A stretch of DNA of 36,016 bases, taken from assembly GCA_021788095.1 (NCBI GenBank), contig JAJYLB010000037.1, positions 1-36,016 of the forward strand, read 5' to 3'. The position numbers and the translations under genes are program-made. Shown in pieces: positions 8,255 through 15,869 of this stretch; position 1 is the stretch's first letter; every line of letters begins with the position of its first letter. Source of the stretch: Acidobacteriota bacterium (GTDB taxonomy: Bacteria; Acidobacteriota; Terriglobia; Acidiferrales; UBA7541). The notes beneath the pieces are model-generated. The model saw only the letters and a list, made by a program, of their open reading frames with translations, was not told the DNA's origin and searched no databases.

Positions 8255-8548
8255 TTCACCACGGAGGTCGCGGAGTTCCGCGGCCCGGCCTTCAGGCCGC
8301 GGCCAAAGAGCGCAGGTTTCAGCCTGTGTCCCCTGCCCCCTGGGAAACAAGGGCCACAGACTAGAAGCCATTGCAAAACCCACGATTTCGGGGGTCGGAG
8401 CTTCAGCTCCGACAAAAAAAACGGCCAATACGAAGAGGCTTCAGCCCCTGAAGCATGTGCCGGGAGGTTTTGCACTGGCTTCTAAAGTCAGTGCTACCGC
8501 GGCAATGCGAGTCAGCCCTCGCGGAACTCCGCGCCCTCCGCGGTGGAA
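8255..8548. repeat. Large nested inverted-repeat island (CCACGGAGG-type outer arms)
   Basis: The outer arms are 8255-8281 (TTCACCACGGAGGTCGCGGA...) and 8521-8548 (its imperfect reverse complement, ...CCGCGGTGGAA). Between them lie further palindromes, including the separate composite element at 8363-8483. The whole 406-bp gap between the GH113-like gene and the first Ntn-hydrolase gene is made of such repeats, and no gene was recognised in it. Confidence 0.65.
8363..8483. repeat. Composite repeat with 18-bp arms and two internal hairpins
   Basis: The arms at 8363-8380 and 8466-8483 are inverted with one mismatch (AGAAGCCA-TTGCAAAACC). Inside are two perfect hairpins: GTCGGAGC-TTCA-GCTCCGAC (8394-8413, followed by an A-run) and GCTTCAG-CCC-CTGAAGC (8438-8454). 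These inner units match a repeat type common in acidobacterial genomes (recalled). Confidence 0.7.
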
Positions 8549-8576
8549 TTTCCGTCCGGAATGGTCAAGGAGCGGC

Positions 8577-10073
8577 TTACCGTTTCGGCTTTTGGGCGGA
8601 GTGGAACTCGGTCCAAGGGTAGAGGAGCATGTTGCCCAGCACCGGCCGCATCCAGTCGTATTGCGGATGAGCGGCCAGAAACGGCTTGACGTAGAAATTC
8701 TTTCCGCAAGGCGGGCCCAGATGGGCGTAAAAGCTCATGTGGGCGGTCATGGCGCTGTCGGTCGCTTTCGCCTGGATCGTTCCCCCCGGGTAATACGGTG
8801 CCCAATCCCAGATCTTTACGCCTCGGGGCGAATCCTCGACGCGGCCGCAGAGCGAGCGCTCGTCTGGCCCCTGCCGATTTACGTAGGCGTCGTAGGTGTC
8901 GCCTTCGAACTGCTCGGCGAGCGGGGCGTCGATTTTTCCCTTGTATTTCGCCATCAGCTCCCTCCAACGCTTGTGGCGGGCGTTGGGCGAGCTCGAGGGA
9001 TCGTTGGGATTGAAGTTGGTTTCGTATTTCCTGACGTTGGGATCGCTGGGGAAATTGGCGCTGGTGTAATACCCGCTCTTCGTGGTCCACAGCTTTGTGT
9101 ATTTCAGCCCCTCTTCGAACCGGGCGATTTCGCCGGTTTTCCGGTCGCCAATCAGCCAGTCGTTGGCGTAGCCGCCGTTATTGCCTCGATTGATGATCTT
9201 GACGTAATCGGCGACGGAGGTCGCGTATTGAAGGGCTTGGCGCGACCGCGCGAATTCCGCGACGCCATTCGGGTCCCAGCCGTTGAACTGCGAGATCGTG
9301 GTCTCGGTGATCATGATCCCATCGGAATTGATCCCGAAATCGTCGTCGCTGGTGATGACGCCGGGGAAACCGTCCATGAGAATGCGGTAGCCGTGCTCGG
9401 GCTGGATGTCGAAAATGATGCGCCAGCGTTCCCCTTCGATGTAACCGGTCCACGCGTTGTGGGCGATGACCACCTGCCCGCCCTTCGTCCAGGCGCCTGT
9501 CGCGATAAACGCGCTGCAATTGCCAGGGCTGGTCAAGTGGGCGGCGTTGGGTTTCTTGTGGCGGGCGTCGTACCACGTCGTGTAATAGCCGGGCAATTCC
9601 TCGAACGCATTCAGGGCGACCACATCCCACAAATCGATCTTCTCTCCGCGAGCGCGGAGCCCATCCTCGATGCCCTTGAGTTCCGCCTGGTATTCCGCGG
9701 GAACTTTAGGCCAGAGCATCGTTTCCGACGCTTTCCGGAAGAAGTCCCAGCTATGGTGTGTGTCGTGGGCGTCTTGGAGGGCGATCGCGTGAAGCGCGTC
9801 GGCGATTTCCGGGGCGAGCAGATAACCATGCTGGAAACCGATGTCTTCCGGCGAGCCCTGCAGATGAACGTAAATCCAGCCGTTGTTCTCGAAGCGGTAA
9901 GAGCCGGCGAGCCGCGGATCGCGCGGCGACGCTGGGCGTGCTGGCCGCTTACCTGCCGCGGCCGCCCGCACCCGCGCTTGTAGGCGCGACGCATGCGTCG
10001 CGCCTCGAGACGCCGCGAATCCCGTGGCCACCAAAAAGAGCAAGGCAAGAACCGCTTTCGTCGTTGCGCTCAT
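8577..10073 (-). CDS. Secreted Ntn-hydrolase, phospholipase-B-like/C45 type (paralog B)
   Basis: This is a 498-aa exported hydrolase of the N-terminal-nucleophile superfamily. The signal peptide is at about 1-22 (AVLALLFLVATGFAA). The family blocks are GNC186SAFIATG, where C186 would become the nucleophile after self-cleavage, then VIAHNAWTGY, GVITSDDDFGINSDG, TETTI and NNGGYANDWLIGD. These match eukaryotic and bacterial phospholipase-B-like proteins and relate to C45 acyltransferases; amide or ester hydrolysis is expected, but the substrate is unknown. The frame is open to 10187, but ATG 10073 has GAGGAAGG about 8 nt upstream. It follows a close paralog (10100-11584) after 26 bp, so the two are probably co-transcribed. 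A dispersed palindrome (9983-10004) is embedded in frame just after the signal peptide. Confidence 0.88.
   Translation of the reverse strand: MSATTKAVLALLFLVATGFAASRGATHASRLQARVRAAAAGKRPARPASPRDPRLAGSYRFENNGWIYVHLQGSPEDIGFQHGYLLAPEIADALHAIALQDAHDTHHSWDFFRKASETMLWPKVPAEYQAELKGIEDGLRARGEKIDLWDVVALNAFEELPGYYTTWYDARHKKPNAAHLTSPGNCSAFIATGAWTKGGQVVIAHNAWTGYIEGERWRIIFDIQPEHGYRILMDGFPGVITSDDDFGINSDGIMITETTISQFNGWDPNGVAEFARSRQALQYATSVADYVKIINRGNNGGYANDWLIGDRKTGEIARFEEGLKYTKLWTTKSGYYTSANFPSDPNVRKYETNFNPNDPSSSPNARHKRWRELMAKYKGKIDAPLAEQFEGDTYDAYVNRQGPDERSLCGRVEDSPRGVKIWDWAPYYPGGTIQAKATDSAMTAHMSFYAHLGPPCGKNFYVKPFLAAHPQYDWMRPVLGNMLLYPWTEFHSAQKPKR
9983..10004. repeat. 22-bp perfect palindrome of a dispersed repeat inside a coding region
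   Basis: The half-sites GGCGCGACGCA and TGCGTCGCGCC abut exactly. The element lies in the codons for GATHASRL, between the signal peptide and the conserved domain of the Ntn-hydrolase. The same palindrome type is familiar from intergenic repeats in Acidobacteriota (recalled). Confidence 0.75.
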
Positions 10074-10099
10074 CGTTTTTTCCTTCCTCGAATCCAAAT

Positions 10100-11584
10100 T
10101 CATTGTGCCGGCGCCTTTTCCCCAGCGCCAAACTCGGTCCACGGGAATGCCGGCATGTCGCCCAGCACGGATTTCTCCCAATCCCATTGCGGATGCGCGG
10201 CCAGGAAGGGTTTTGCTTCGAAGCTCTCGCCGCAGGGATGGCCGAGCCGCGCGACGAAGCTCATCCGGGCGGCGAGTTCGCTGTCGATGACCTTGCCCTC
10301 GACCGCGCCGAAGGGCGAATAGGGACGCGCGCCCCGCGGACTTAGATCGAGGTGGCCGCAGAGGGTGCGTTCGTCCGGATCGATCTTCTTTTCATACGTA
10401 TCGTAGTGATCGGCTTCGAACTGCTCGGCCAGGGGGATATCGATCTTCCCTTTGTACTGCCGCATCAGCGCCTTCCAGCGAACGTGGCGCGCGTTGGCTG
10501 AATTCGAGCGATCGTCGAGGTTGAAGGTGGTTTCCTGGGCCGCGACTTGCGGATCGCTGGGGAAATTCGAGCCAACGAAATAGCCGTCCTTCGTGGTCCA
10601 CAGCTTGGTGTGGGCGAGCCCCTCTTCGAACCGGGCGATCTCGCCGGTCTTGCGGTCGCCGATCAGCCAATCGTTGGCGTAGCCGCCGTTATTGCCTTGG
10701 TTGAGGATCTTGACGTACTCGCCAATCGACCCGGCATACTGGAGCGCCTTGCGCGACCGCTCGAATTCCGTGACGCCGTTCGGGTTCCAGCCGTGGAAAT
10801 CGGAGATGGTGGTTTCGGTGACCATGAGCCCGGCGGAATTGATGCCGAAGTCGTCGTCGCTGGTGATGACGCCCGGAAAGCCATCCATCAGAATCCGGTA
10901 GCCGTGCTCGGGCTGGATCTCGAAAATGATGCGCCAGCGCTCGCCTTCGAGGTAGCTGGTCCAGTTGTTGTGCCCCATCACGATGTCGTGATTTTTCGTG
11001 TACTTGCCCGTGGCCACGAATGCGCTGCAATGGTCGAAGTTCCGGGGATCGGGCGCCGGGTCTCCCGACTCCTTCTCGGAAGGAGCGTGTTGGGCGTCGT
11101 ACCAGGGAACGTAATAGTTGGCCAGCTCCTGAAAGGCGTTGAGCGCCACGACGTCCCCCAGACCGATCTTCTCGCCACGCGCCTGAAGGCCCGCGACGAT
11201 GCCCTGCAGTTCGGCCTGATATTCGGGATCGATTTTCGGCCAGAGCATATCCTGCGCGGCCTTTTGGAAAAACGACCACGGGTGCCCCGTCTCGTGCGTA
11301 TCTTCCACTTCGATGGCCTGGAGGGCGTCGGCAATTTCCGGAGCGAGCAGATAGCCGTGCTGGAACCCGATGTCTTGCGGCGAGCCCTGTAGATGAACGT
11401 AAATCCAGCCGTTGTCCTCGAACCGATAGGCGCCCTCGAGCCGCGGATCCTGATTCTGCGCGCCGGCCGATACCCCGCCGGCGCCGGCCAGGCGAGCTGC
11501 CCGCGCGCTCCACCCCAGCGCAATCAAAACCAGCGCAATTGGCACTGCCAGGCGCAAACGCAGCTTGGCCCTGAGCCCCTTCAT
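10100..11584 (-). CDS. Secreted Ntn-hydrolase, phospholipase-B-like/C45 type (paralog A)
   Basis: This is a 494-aa exported protein and a close tandem paralog of 8577-10073. After an N-terminal signal segment (LAVPIALVLIALGW), the mature part shares long blocks with paralog B: DIGFQHGYLLAPEIADAL, GERWRIIF-IQPEHGYRI, GVITSDDDFGIN and NNGGYANDWLIGDRK. The predicted nucleophile C186 (DHCSAFVATG) sits at exactly the same residue number as in paralog B. The two differ mostly in the N-terminus and in the loop before the nucleophile. The frame is open to 11725, but the ATG at 11584 has a G-rich Shine-Dalgarno (TGGGGG) and a proper signal sequence. It is the upstream gene of the pair. The substrate is unknown. 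Confidence 0.88.
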   Translation of the reverse strand: MKGLRAKLRLRLAVPIALVLIALGWSARAARLAGAGGVSAGAQNQDPRLEGAYRFEDNGWIYVHLQGSPQDIGFQHGYLLAPEIADALQAIEVEDTHETGHPWSFFQKAAQDMLWPKIDPEYQAELQGIVAGLQARGEKIGLGDVVALNAFQELANYYVPWYDAQHAPSEKESGDPAPDPRNFDHCSAFVATGKYTKNHDIVMGHNNWTSYLEGERWRIIFEIQPEHGYRILMDGFPGVITSDDDFGINSAGLMVTETTISDFHGWNPNGVTEFERSRKALQYAGSIGEYVKILNQGNNGGYANDWLIGDRKTGEIARFEEGLAHTKLWTTKDGYFVGSNFPSDPQVAAQETTFNLDDRSNSANARHVRWKALMRQYKGKIDIPLAEQFEADHYDTYEKKIDPDERTLCGHLDLSPRGARPYSPFGAVEGKVIDSELAARMSFVARLGHPCGESFEAKPFLAAHPQWDWEKSVLGDMPAFPWTEFGAGEKAPAQ

Positions 11585-11765
11585 GAAACCCCCAGGCGAA
11601 AGATAACGGCGCAGCCATCTTAGGCAGCGCGATTCGGTCGTGTCAACGCTACCGAGGCGCAGGCCCGAGGCGTTTGCATTCGGGCGCCGCCGCAGGTATC
11701 CTTTCGGCCAGTCTGGAGATCTCAACTCCGACGAGATTCCGCAAGTCCCAGGGGAGGAAAGAAAA

Positions 11766-12233
11766 GTGAAGACACTCTTAGGGGCAATCGCTTTGCTTTG
11801 TATGTCTGTCGGCCCGGTTTTCGCTCAGGCGCCAAAGACGGCCAGGGCAACTCGCGCCGAGGGACCGAGTGTGTCGGCAGCCCTTCAACAACTCGAACAC
11901 GAATGGGTTGACGCGGCAAAAGACGGGAACACGCAACGGCTCAATGCGGTGCTCGCCGATGATTGGGTTGGGCTCGGCTTCGGCGCCACGAAGCTGACGA
12001 AGCAGGGTTATCTGGCGGGCGTGAAATCCCATCGGAACGCTCTTTCATCCTTCGAGTTTGGCCCGATGGATGTGAAGGTGTTGGGAGACGTTGCCGTGGT
12101 TCAGGGCAGCGACGTTGAAAAGAGTTCGTACAACGGAAAAGATACCAGCGGGAAATACCTTTGGATGGACGTGTTTGTGAAGCGTGGCGGCAGGTGGCTG
12201 GCCGTGCGTTCACAGACCGGTAAGGCGGACTAG
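11766..12233 (+). CDS. Secreted SnoaL/DUF4440-like (NTF2-fold) protein
   Basis: This is a 155-aa small exported protein. A signal peptide ends near FAQ-AP (residues 1 to about 21). The rest looks like an NTF2-like cone of the DUF4440/SnoaL type: QLEHEWVDAAKDGNTQRLNAVLADDWVGLG near the start, then GDVAVVQGSDV and the final strand GRWLAVRSQTG. Such proteins bind small hydrophobic ligands or act as isomerases, but most secreted ones have no known role. GTG 11766 is preferred over the upstream open frame (11640) because GGGGAGG at 11751-11757 lies 8 nt before it and the upstream residues are not protein-like. It is followed by a strong inverted repeat at 12270-12306. Confidence 0.8.
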   Translation: MKTLLGAIALLCMSVGPVFAQAPKTARATRAEGPSVSAALQQLEHEWVDAAKDGNTQRLNAVLADDWVGLGFGATKLTKQGYLAGVKSHRNALSSFEFGPMDVKVLGDVAVVQGSDVEKSSYNGKDTSGKYLWMDVFVKRGGRWLAVRSQTGKAD

Positions 12234-12269
12234 GGTCCGCCCGCGGATTCAGAAGTGCCCGCTCCTCGA

Positions 12270-12306
12270 TTCCCCGGCGGCCTCGCGCTCCGGCGCCGCC
12301 GGGGAA
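12270..12306. terminator. 12-bp perfect stem after the SnoaL-like gene
   Basis: The arms TTCCCCGGCGGC (12270-12281) and GCCGCCGGGGAA (12295-12306) pair perfectly around a 13-nt loop, 36 bp after the stop codon. There is no T-run, so it may be a factor-assisted terminator or a repeat. Confidence 0.45.
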
Positions 12307-12376
12307 GCAATCTTCCGAGCCTTCCAGTCAGTTCCGTCAATGCGGGGCCGGGCACCGTCGCGTAGAATGGCGGGCT

Positions 12377-13033
12377 GTGGCGCCTCGTGACAACTATCTC
12401 GCCGCGATGGGGCATTTTTCGCGGATCGATCTCTACGATCCCGTTGTCCGTTTCGCGGTTCGCGAGCGGCGAATCAAGCGCCGGCTCCTCGCGGCCGCGG
12501 CGCTCCAGCCCGGCTTCCGCGTGCTGGATTTGGGTTGCGGCACGGGAACGCTGGCGCTGATGGCCAAGCGCGCCGAGCCAGGCGCGACGATTGTCGCCGT
12601 CGATGGCGATCGCGCGGCTCTCGAGCTGGCGCAAGGCAAAATCGCTCGCGCACAAGCCCGTATCGCCCTCCACCTCGCCTTCGCTCAGCAACTTCCCTAC
12701 CCCGACCGTTCGTTCCACCGCGTTCTGTCGACGCTCCTGTTCCATCACCTTTATCCCGACGGCAAAGCGGCCGCACTCGGCGAAGCGGCGCGCGTGCTCA
12801 AGCCGTCCGGAGAACTGCATCTGGCGGATTTCAGCCGCCCGGCCAACGCGCTCATGCGATCAGGATTCGCCCTGGTTCGCAAGTTCGAAGGAATGGAAAA
12901 CACCGAGGACAACTTGCTTGGGCGCCTGCCGGCGATGATGGCGGAAGCGGGCTTGCGCGAGGTGAGGGAAACGGCGAGTTACTCGACCCTGTTTGGAACC
13001 GTGCGACTCTACGCCGCTTCCGCGCCGGCCTGA
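12377..13033 (+). CDS. Class I SAM-dependent methyltransferase
   Basis: This is a 218-aa cytoplasmic methyltransferase. The SAM-binding glycine motif is VLDLGCGTG at 49-57. An acidic residue ends strand 2 (VAVDGD), and HRVLSTLLFHHL plus a post-II block (EAARVLKPSGELHLADF) follow, as in the UbiE/Methyltransf_11-25 groups. The substrate cannot be predicted. GTG 12377 is the listed start; an ATG 10 codons later (12407) is also possible. It converges with a second methyltransferase gene, with a dispersed repeat of 99 bp between the two. Confidence 0.87.
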   Translation: MAPRDNYLAAMGHFSRIDLYDPVVRFAVRERRIKRRLLAAAALQPGFRVLDLGCGTGTLALMAKRAEPGATIVAVDGDRAALELAQGKIARAQARIALHLAFAQQLPYPDRSFHRVLSTLLFHHLYPDGKAAALGEAARVLKPSGELHLADFSRPANALMRSGFALVRKFEGMENTEDNLLGRLPAMMAEAGLREVRETASYSTLFGTVRLYAASAPA

Positions 13034-13068
13034 AGGGGCAAACCCAAGTAGCTGCTCCCCCGGCGCTA

Positions 13069-13167
13069 GTAGCACAGGCATTCCTGTGCCGTAACCAACC
13101 TGGCGCGGGAGGAAACCGCACAGCCAAGTCCCGAATGCCGAACGTTCGGCACGGGAGGCTGTGCTAC
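13069..13167. repeat. GTAGCACAGG-type dispersed repeat, copy 1
   Basis: The ends GTAGCACAG (13069-13077) and CTGTGCTAC (13159-13167) form a 9-bp stem. The 3-prime half contains a second inverted repeat (CCGAATGCCGAACGTTCGGC). It is about 99 bp long, lies between two convergent genes, and is closely similar to 32774-32876. The third copy, at 35887-35904, is cut short by an insertion sequence. Confidence 0.8.
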
Positions 13168-13173
13168 CGGCTC

Positions 13174-13989
13174 TCAATGGCGCGAAGGGGATTTCCGGGC
13201 GAGATAGGCAAGTCGAATCAGCCGCCGCTCTTTGGCCAGCTTACCCGCCATGGCCGTCGATTGCGCCAGGCCGTCGTAGATCCCTTCACCCAGGTTGTTC
13301 ACGATCTCTTCGCGGTACTTGCCGAAGGCTTCGTCCTGCCTCCTGGCGACCGCAACCACGCTCTCCGTCAGGTCCTCGGAAGACAGCAACTCGAACCCCG
13401 CGGCTCCGAGCAGCCGCTCGTTCTCTCCGTGCGGGGTAAGCCAAGAGGAGCCCGCCCACGTACGCATAGCCAACTCTTCGCTGCCGACCGGCCCGACCAT
13501 CACCATGCAATCGGTGAAGAGCAAGTGGCCGCCCGGCCGCAGCACGCGATGGCATTGGCGGACGACCGCGGCGCGGTCGGGAATCAGGCTGAAAGTGTCG
13601 TTGGCGAAGATGGCATCGAAGCAGGCGTCGGCGAAGGGGAGCGGCTGGCTCGCATCCCCCAGGCGGAATTCGACGCGGTCTTCGAGCCCTCGGTCCTTGG
13701 CGAGTGCCACGGCCAAGCGCAGCCCGGCCTCGCTGCTATCGAGGCCGGTGACGCGGGCTCCGGTAGCGGCGGCGAGGTAGACTGCCGCCGCGCCGTTCCC
13801 GCTGCCGATTTCCAAAACGTGGGACTCAGGCCCGGGAGCCAATCGGGCGATGAAGCGCCTGTACTCCTCGATCGTCATCCAGCTAAGCTGGCCGACGTAT
13901 TCCCCGTAGATTTCGTTGCCCACCTTCGCGAGCATTTCCTGCCCGAGGTCGCTATACGCGATATCGTATGCATCCAAATGGAAGTTCAT
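13174..13989 (-). CDS. Class I SAM-dependent methyltransferase
   Basis: This is a 271-aa methyltransferase. The SAM site is VLEIGSGNG (58-66), followed by VTGLDSSEAGL (motif II acidic residue), VEFRLGDASQPLPFADACFDAIFAND (motifs post-I to IV) and RVLRPGGHLLFTDC. A C-terminal extension of about 90 residues (TWAGSSWLTPHGENERLL... to the end) is probably the substrate lid. It resembles sarcosine/phospholipid-type methyltransferases of the Methyltransf_11 group, but the substrate is unknown. The start at ATG 13989 has no strong Shine-Dalgarno. The gene is transcribed away from the 6S RNA candidate. Confidence 0.86.
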   Translation of the reverse strand: MNFHLDAYDIAYSDLGQEMLAKVGNEIYGEYVGQLSWMTIEEYRRFIARLAPGPESHVLEIGSGNGAAAVYLAAATGARVTGLDSSEAGLRLAVALAKDRGLEDRVEFRLGDASQPLPFADACFDAIFANDTFSLIPDRAAVVRQCHRVLRPGGHLLFTDCMVMVGPVGSEELAMRTWAGSSWLTPHGENERLLGAAGFELLSSEDLTESVVAVARRQDEAFGKYREEIVNNLGEGIYDGLAQSTAMAGKLAKERRLIRLAYLARKSPSRH

Positions 13990-14131
13990 TACTCGTTTGA
14001 TCCTGTACCGGGCCGTTGGCCATGAACTTTGCCTGGCTCTTTCGCCGGGCCATGCGTAGTCTGCGGGGGAAAAGACGGGATGTCAAGGCAACTTGCTGCG
14101 CGCAAAAAACGCTGCGAAAGCAAAAAAACTC

Positions 14132-14160
14132 TTGACATCATCTCGGAGCATCGGTATACA
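14132..14160 (+). promoter_or_regulatory. Near-consensus sigma-70 promoter
   Basis: TTGACA (14132-14137), a 17-bp spacer and TATACA (14155-14160) make an almost perfect housekeeping promoter. The predicted start is near 14167, with no reading frame directly behind it. The structured RNA candidate starts there. Confidence 0.8.
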
Positions 14161-14166
14161 AACAGC

Positions 14167-14330
14167 ATACAACACGACCTGAGGCTGCCCGCGGCGGGGC
14201 GTTCCCCGCGACTCCTCCGTTCGTCTCTTGTAGACCAGGCCGACCCCGGGCACTGGGAGGAGCCCATGTCCAGCCAAAGCAGCCAACCTGCTTTCGCCTC
14301 CCGCGGGCACCTCAACCTCAGGTCGGGAGC
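14167..14330 (+). ncRNA. ssrS: Probable 6S RNA
   Basis: About 160 nt behind the sigma-70 promoter fold by eye into a rod with an open middle, as in 6S RNA, which binds the housekeeping RNA polymerase. The closing stem is GACCTGAGG (14176-14184) with CCTCAGGTC (14316-14324), then TGCCCGCGG (14186-14194) with CCGCGGGCA (14301-14309), with an asymmetric bulge on the 3-prime side. The inner stem is CTCCTCC (14212-14218) with GGAGGAG (14256-14262). The central 3-prime strand carries its own hairpin AAAGCAG-CCAAC-CTGCTTT (14276-14294), as known for 6S RNAs. The 3-prime closing strand CCGCGGGCACCTC resembles the E. coli GGCGGCATCTC region. The ends are approximate and another structured RNA is possible. 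Confidence 0.62.
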
Positions 14331-14460
14331 GGGGTGAAGCTGAAGCGCCGTCTGCATCCCACCTTTTGATTTCCCTCCGGCGAAATTTCCCCTATGAGGA
14401 AGACGCCTTCTAATTCCTTGCTCACTGCAACCACCGAATCCCACGACGCCGTTTGGGTGC

Positions 14461-14495
14461 CCCATCCTTCAGGCGTCTTTCGCCTGAAGGATGGG
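14461..14495. repeat. 15-bp hairpin of a GGGTGCCCCATCCTT-type repeat
   Basis: The arms CCCATCCTTCAGGCG (14461-14475) and CGCCTGAAGGATGGG (14481-14495) are perfectly complementary with loop TCTTT. It lies between the 6S RNA candidate and the MFS gene and could also stop transcription. A related unit is at 32632-32658. Confidence 0.7.
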
Positions 14496-14588
14496 CCGGC
14501 GCGGTGTCGCGATCCGAGGAATCACTTGCGTCAGTCCTGCCCCCGGCGGATACTTGGCGCCCGCACGCCCGCCGCAGGCGGGTAAGGC

Positions 14589-15836
14589 GTGCCCTTCATG
14601 GAAACGGCAGTCCCTCTTCGTTGGCGGGAGACCACCTCGGCCGAGCGGCGTACGCTCATCGCCGCGGGACTCGGCTGGATGCTCGATGCATACGACGTCA
14701 TGCTGTACTCCCTGGTGCTTGCGGCGCTGGTCCGCGAGTTCGGGATAAGCAAGTCCGCCGCCGGCCTTCTCAACACCCTCACCTTGCTCGCTTCCGCCGC
14801 CGGCAGCATCGCCATCGGGATTCTCGCCGATCGCTACGGGCGCAGGCGCATGCTCAGCGCGAGCATCCTCATCTATTCGTTTGCCACGTTCGCCTGCGGG
14901 CTCTCGCAAACGATTTTAGAGCTGGCCATTTTCCGCTTCCTGCTCGGGCTGGGCATGGGCGGCGAATGGAATTCCGGCGCGGCGCTTGTGGCGGAGACGT
15001 GGCCGGCGAAATGGCGCGGGCGCGCTCTGGGCATCGTGCAGAGCAGTTGGGCCGTGGGCTACGCGCTGGCGGCCGTTACGGCCGGTGTGCTCCTGGCGCG
15101 CTCGGGCTGGCGGTGGGTGTTTTTCGTGGGCGTATTCCCTGCCCTCGTGGTTCTCTGGATCCAACGTGGCGTGCCGGAACCGGAAGTGTGGAAGCGGCAA
15201 GCCCAAGCGCGCTCCCAGGAGCCGCGGGACGATCGCCCCGGACTTTGGCGGCGGCACGGCCGCAACCTGGCCGTTCTGCTCCTGATGAACACCTTTGGCA
15301 TGTTCGCGTGGTGGGGCCTGTTTACGTGGATTCCCGCTTATCTCGAGTTGCCCATCGCGCAGGGCGGCCGCGGCTTCCCGTTGGCCGGAACCACGTGGTT
15401 TCTTCTGGTGCTCAATCTGGCGGGAATGCTGCCCGGCTACTTGCTGTTCGGAGTCCTCGCCGATCGCTACGGCCGCAAGCGCTCGCTCGTCGTTTACCTT
15501 GTGGCGGCGGCGCTGCTCGTTCCCTGGCTGGCGATGGCGCGCCGGCCGGGGATGATCCTTGTGGCCGCGTGTCTGGTCGCGTTTTTCGGCACGGGATTCT
15601 TCACCGGCTCGGGTATCGTCGGCAGCGAACTCTTTCCTACCTCGATTCGCGCGACGGCACTCGGCGCCAGCTACAACGTCGCGCGCGGGCTGAGCGCCTT
15701 CGCTCCGTTCCTTATCGGTGCCATCGGCCAAGCCCACGGGCTTGCCGGCGCGTTCCTGCTCTGCGGGCTAGCGTTTGCTTTGGCTGCCTTGAGCGCGGCG
15801 TTTCTTCCCGAAACTCGGGGCACCGTGATCGCCTGA
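14589..15836 (+). CDS. MFS transporter (sugar/organic acid:H+ symporter type)
   Basis: This is a 415-aa major facilitator with 12 predicted helices. Motif A appears twice, LADRYGRRRM after TM2 and LADRYGRKR after TM8. The TM1 region GLGWMLDAYDVMLYSLVLAAL and the block FLLGLGMGGEWNSGAALVAETWP resemble the aromatic-acid/sialate symporter groups. The C-terminal half includes ELFPTSIRATALGASYNVARG, typical of the same groups. The transported compound is unknown. GTG 14589 has GGTAAGG close by; an ATG at 14598 is an alternative. No neighbouring catabolic gene points to a substrate. Confidence 0.88.
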   Translation: MPFMETAVPLRWRETTSAERRTLIAAGLGWMLDAYDVMLYSLVLAALVREFGISKSAAGLLNTLTLLASAAGSIAIGILADRYGRRRMLSASILIYSFATFACGLSQTILELAIFRFLLGLGMGGEWNSGAALVAETWPAKWRGRALGIVQSSWAVGYALAAVTAGVLLARSGWRWVFFVGVFPALVVLWIQRGVPEPEVWKRQAQARSQEPRDDRPGLWRRHGRNLAVLLLMNTFGMFAWWGLFTWIPAYLELPIAQGGRGFPLAGTTWFLLVLNLAGMLPGYLLFGVLADRYGRKRSLVVYLVAAALLVPWLAMARRPGMILVAACLVAFFGTGFFTGSGIVGSELFPTSIRATALGASYNVARGLSAFAPFLIGAIGQAHGLAGAFLLCGLAFALAALSAAFLPETRGTVIA

Positions 15837-15869
15837 TCCCCGGTCGGCAGCGGGCTGCGCTCCCTCCGC

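Noticed and set aside
8171..8576. CRISPR array in the repeat-rich gap
   Set aside because: The repeats are inverted and of different types, with no regularly spaced direct repeats and no cas genes.
8070..9983. A 637-residue open frame on the plus strand
   Set aside because: It crosses the repeat island and is antisense to the Ntn-hydrolase gene; no protein-like blocks.
14029..14337. A 102-residue open frame over the 6S RNA candidate
   Set aside because: It has no ribosome binding site or protein features, and the nucleotide sequence shows extensive base pairing instead.
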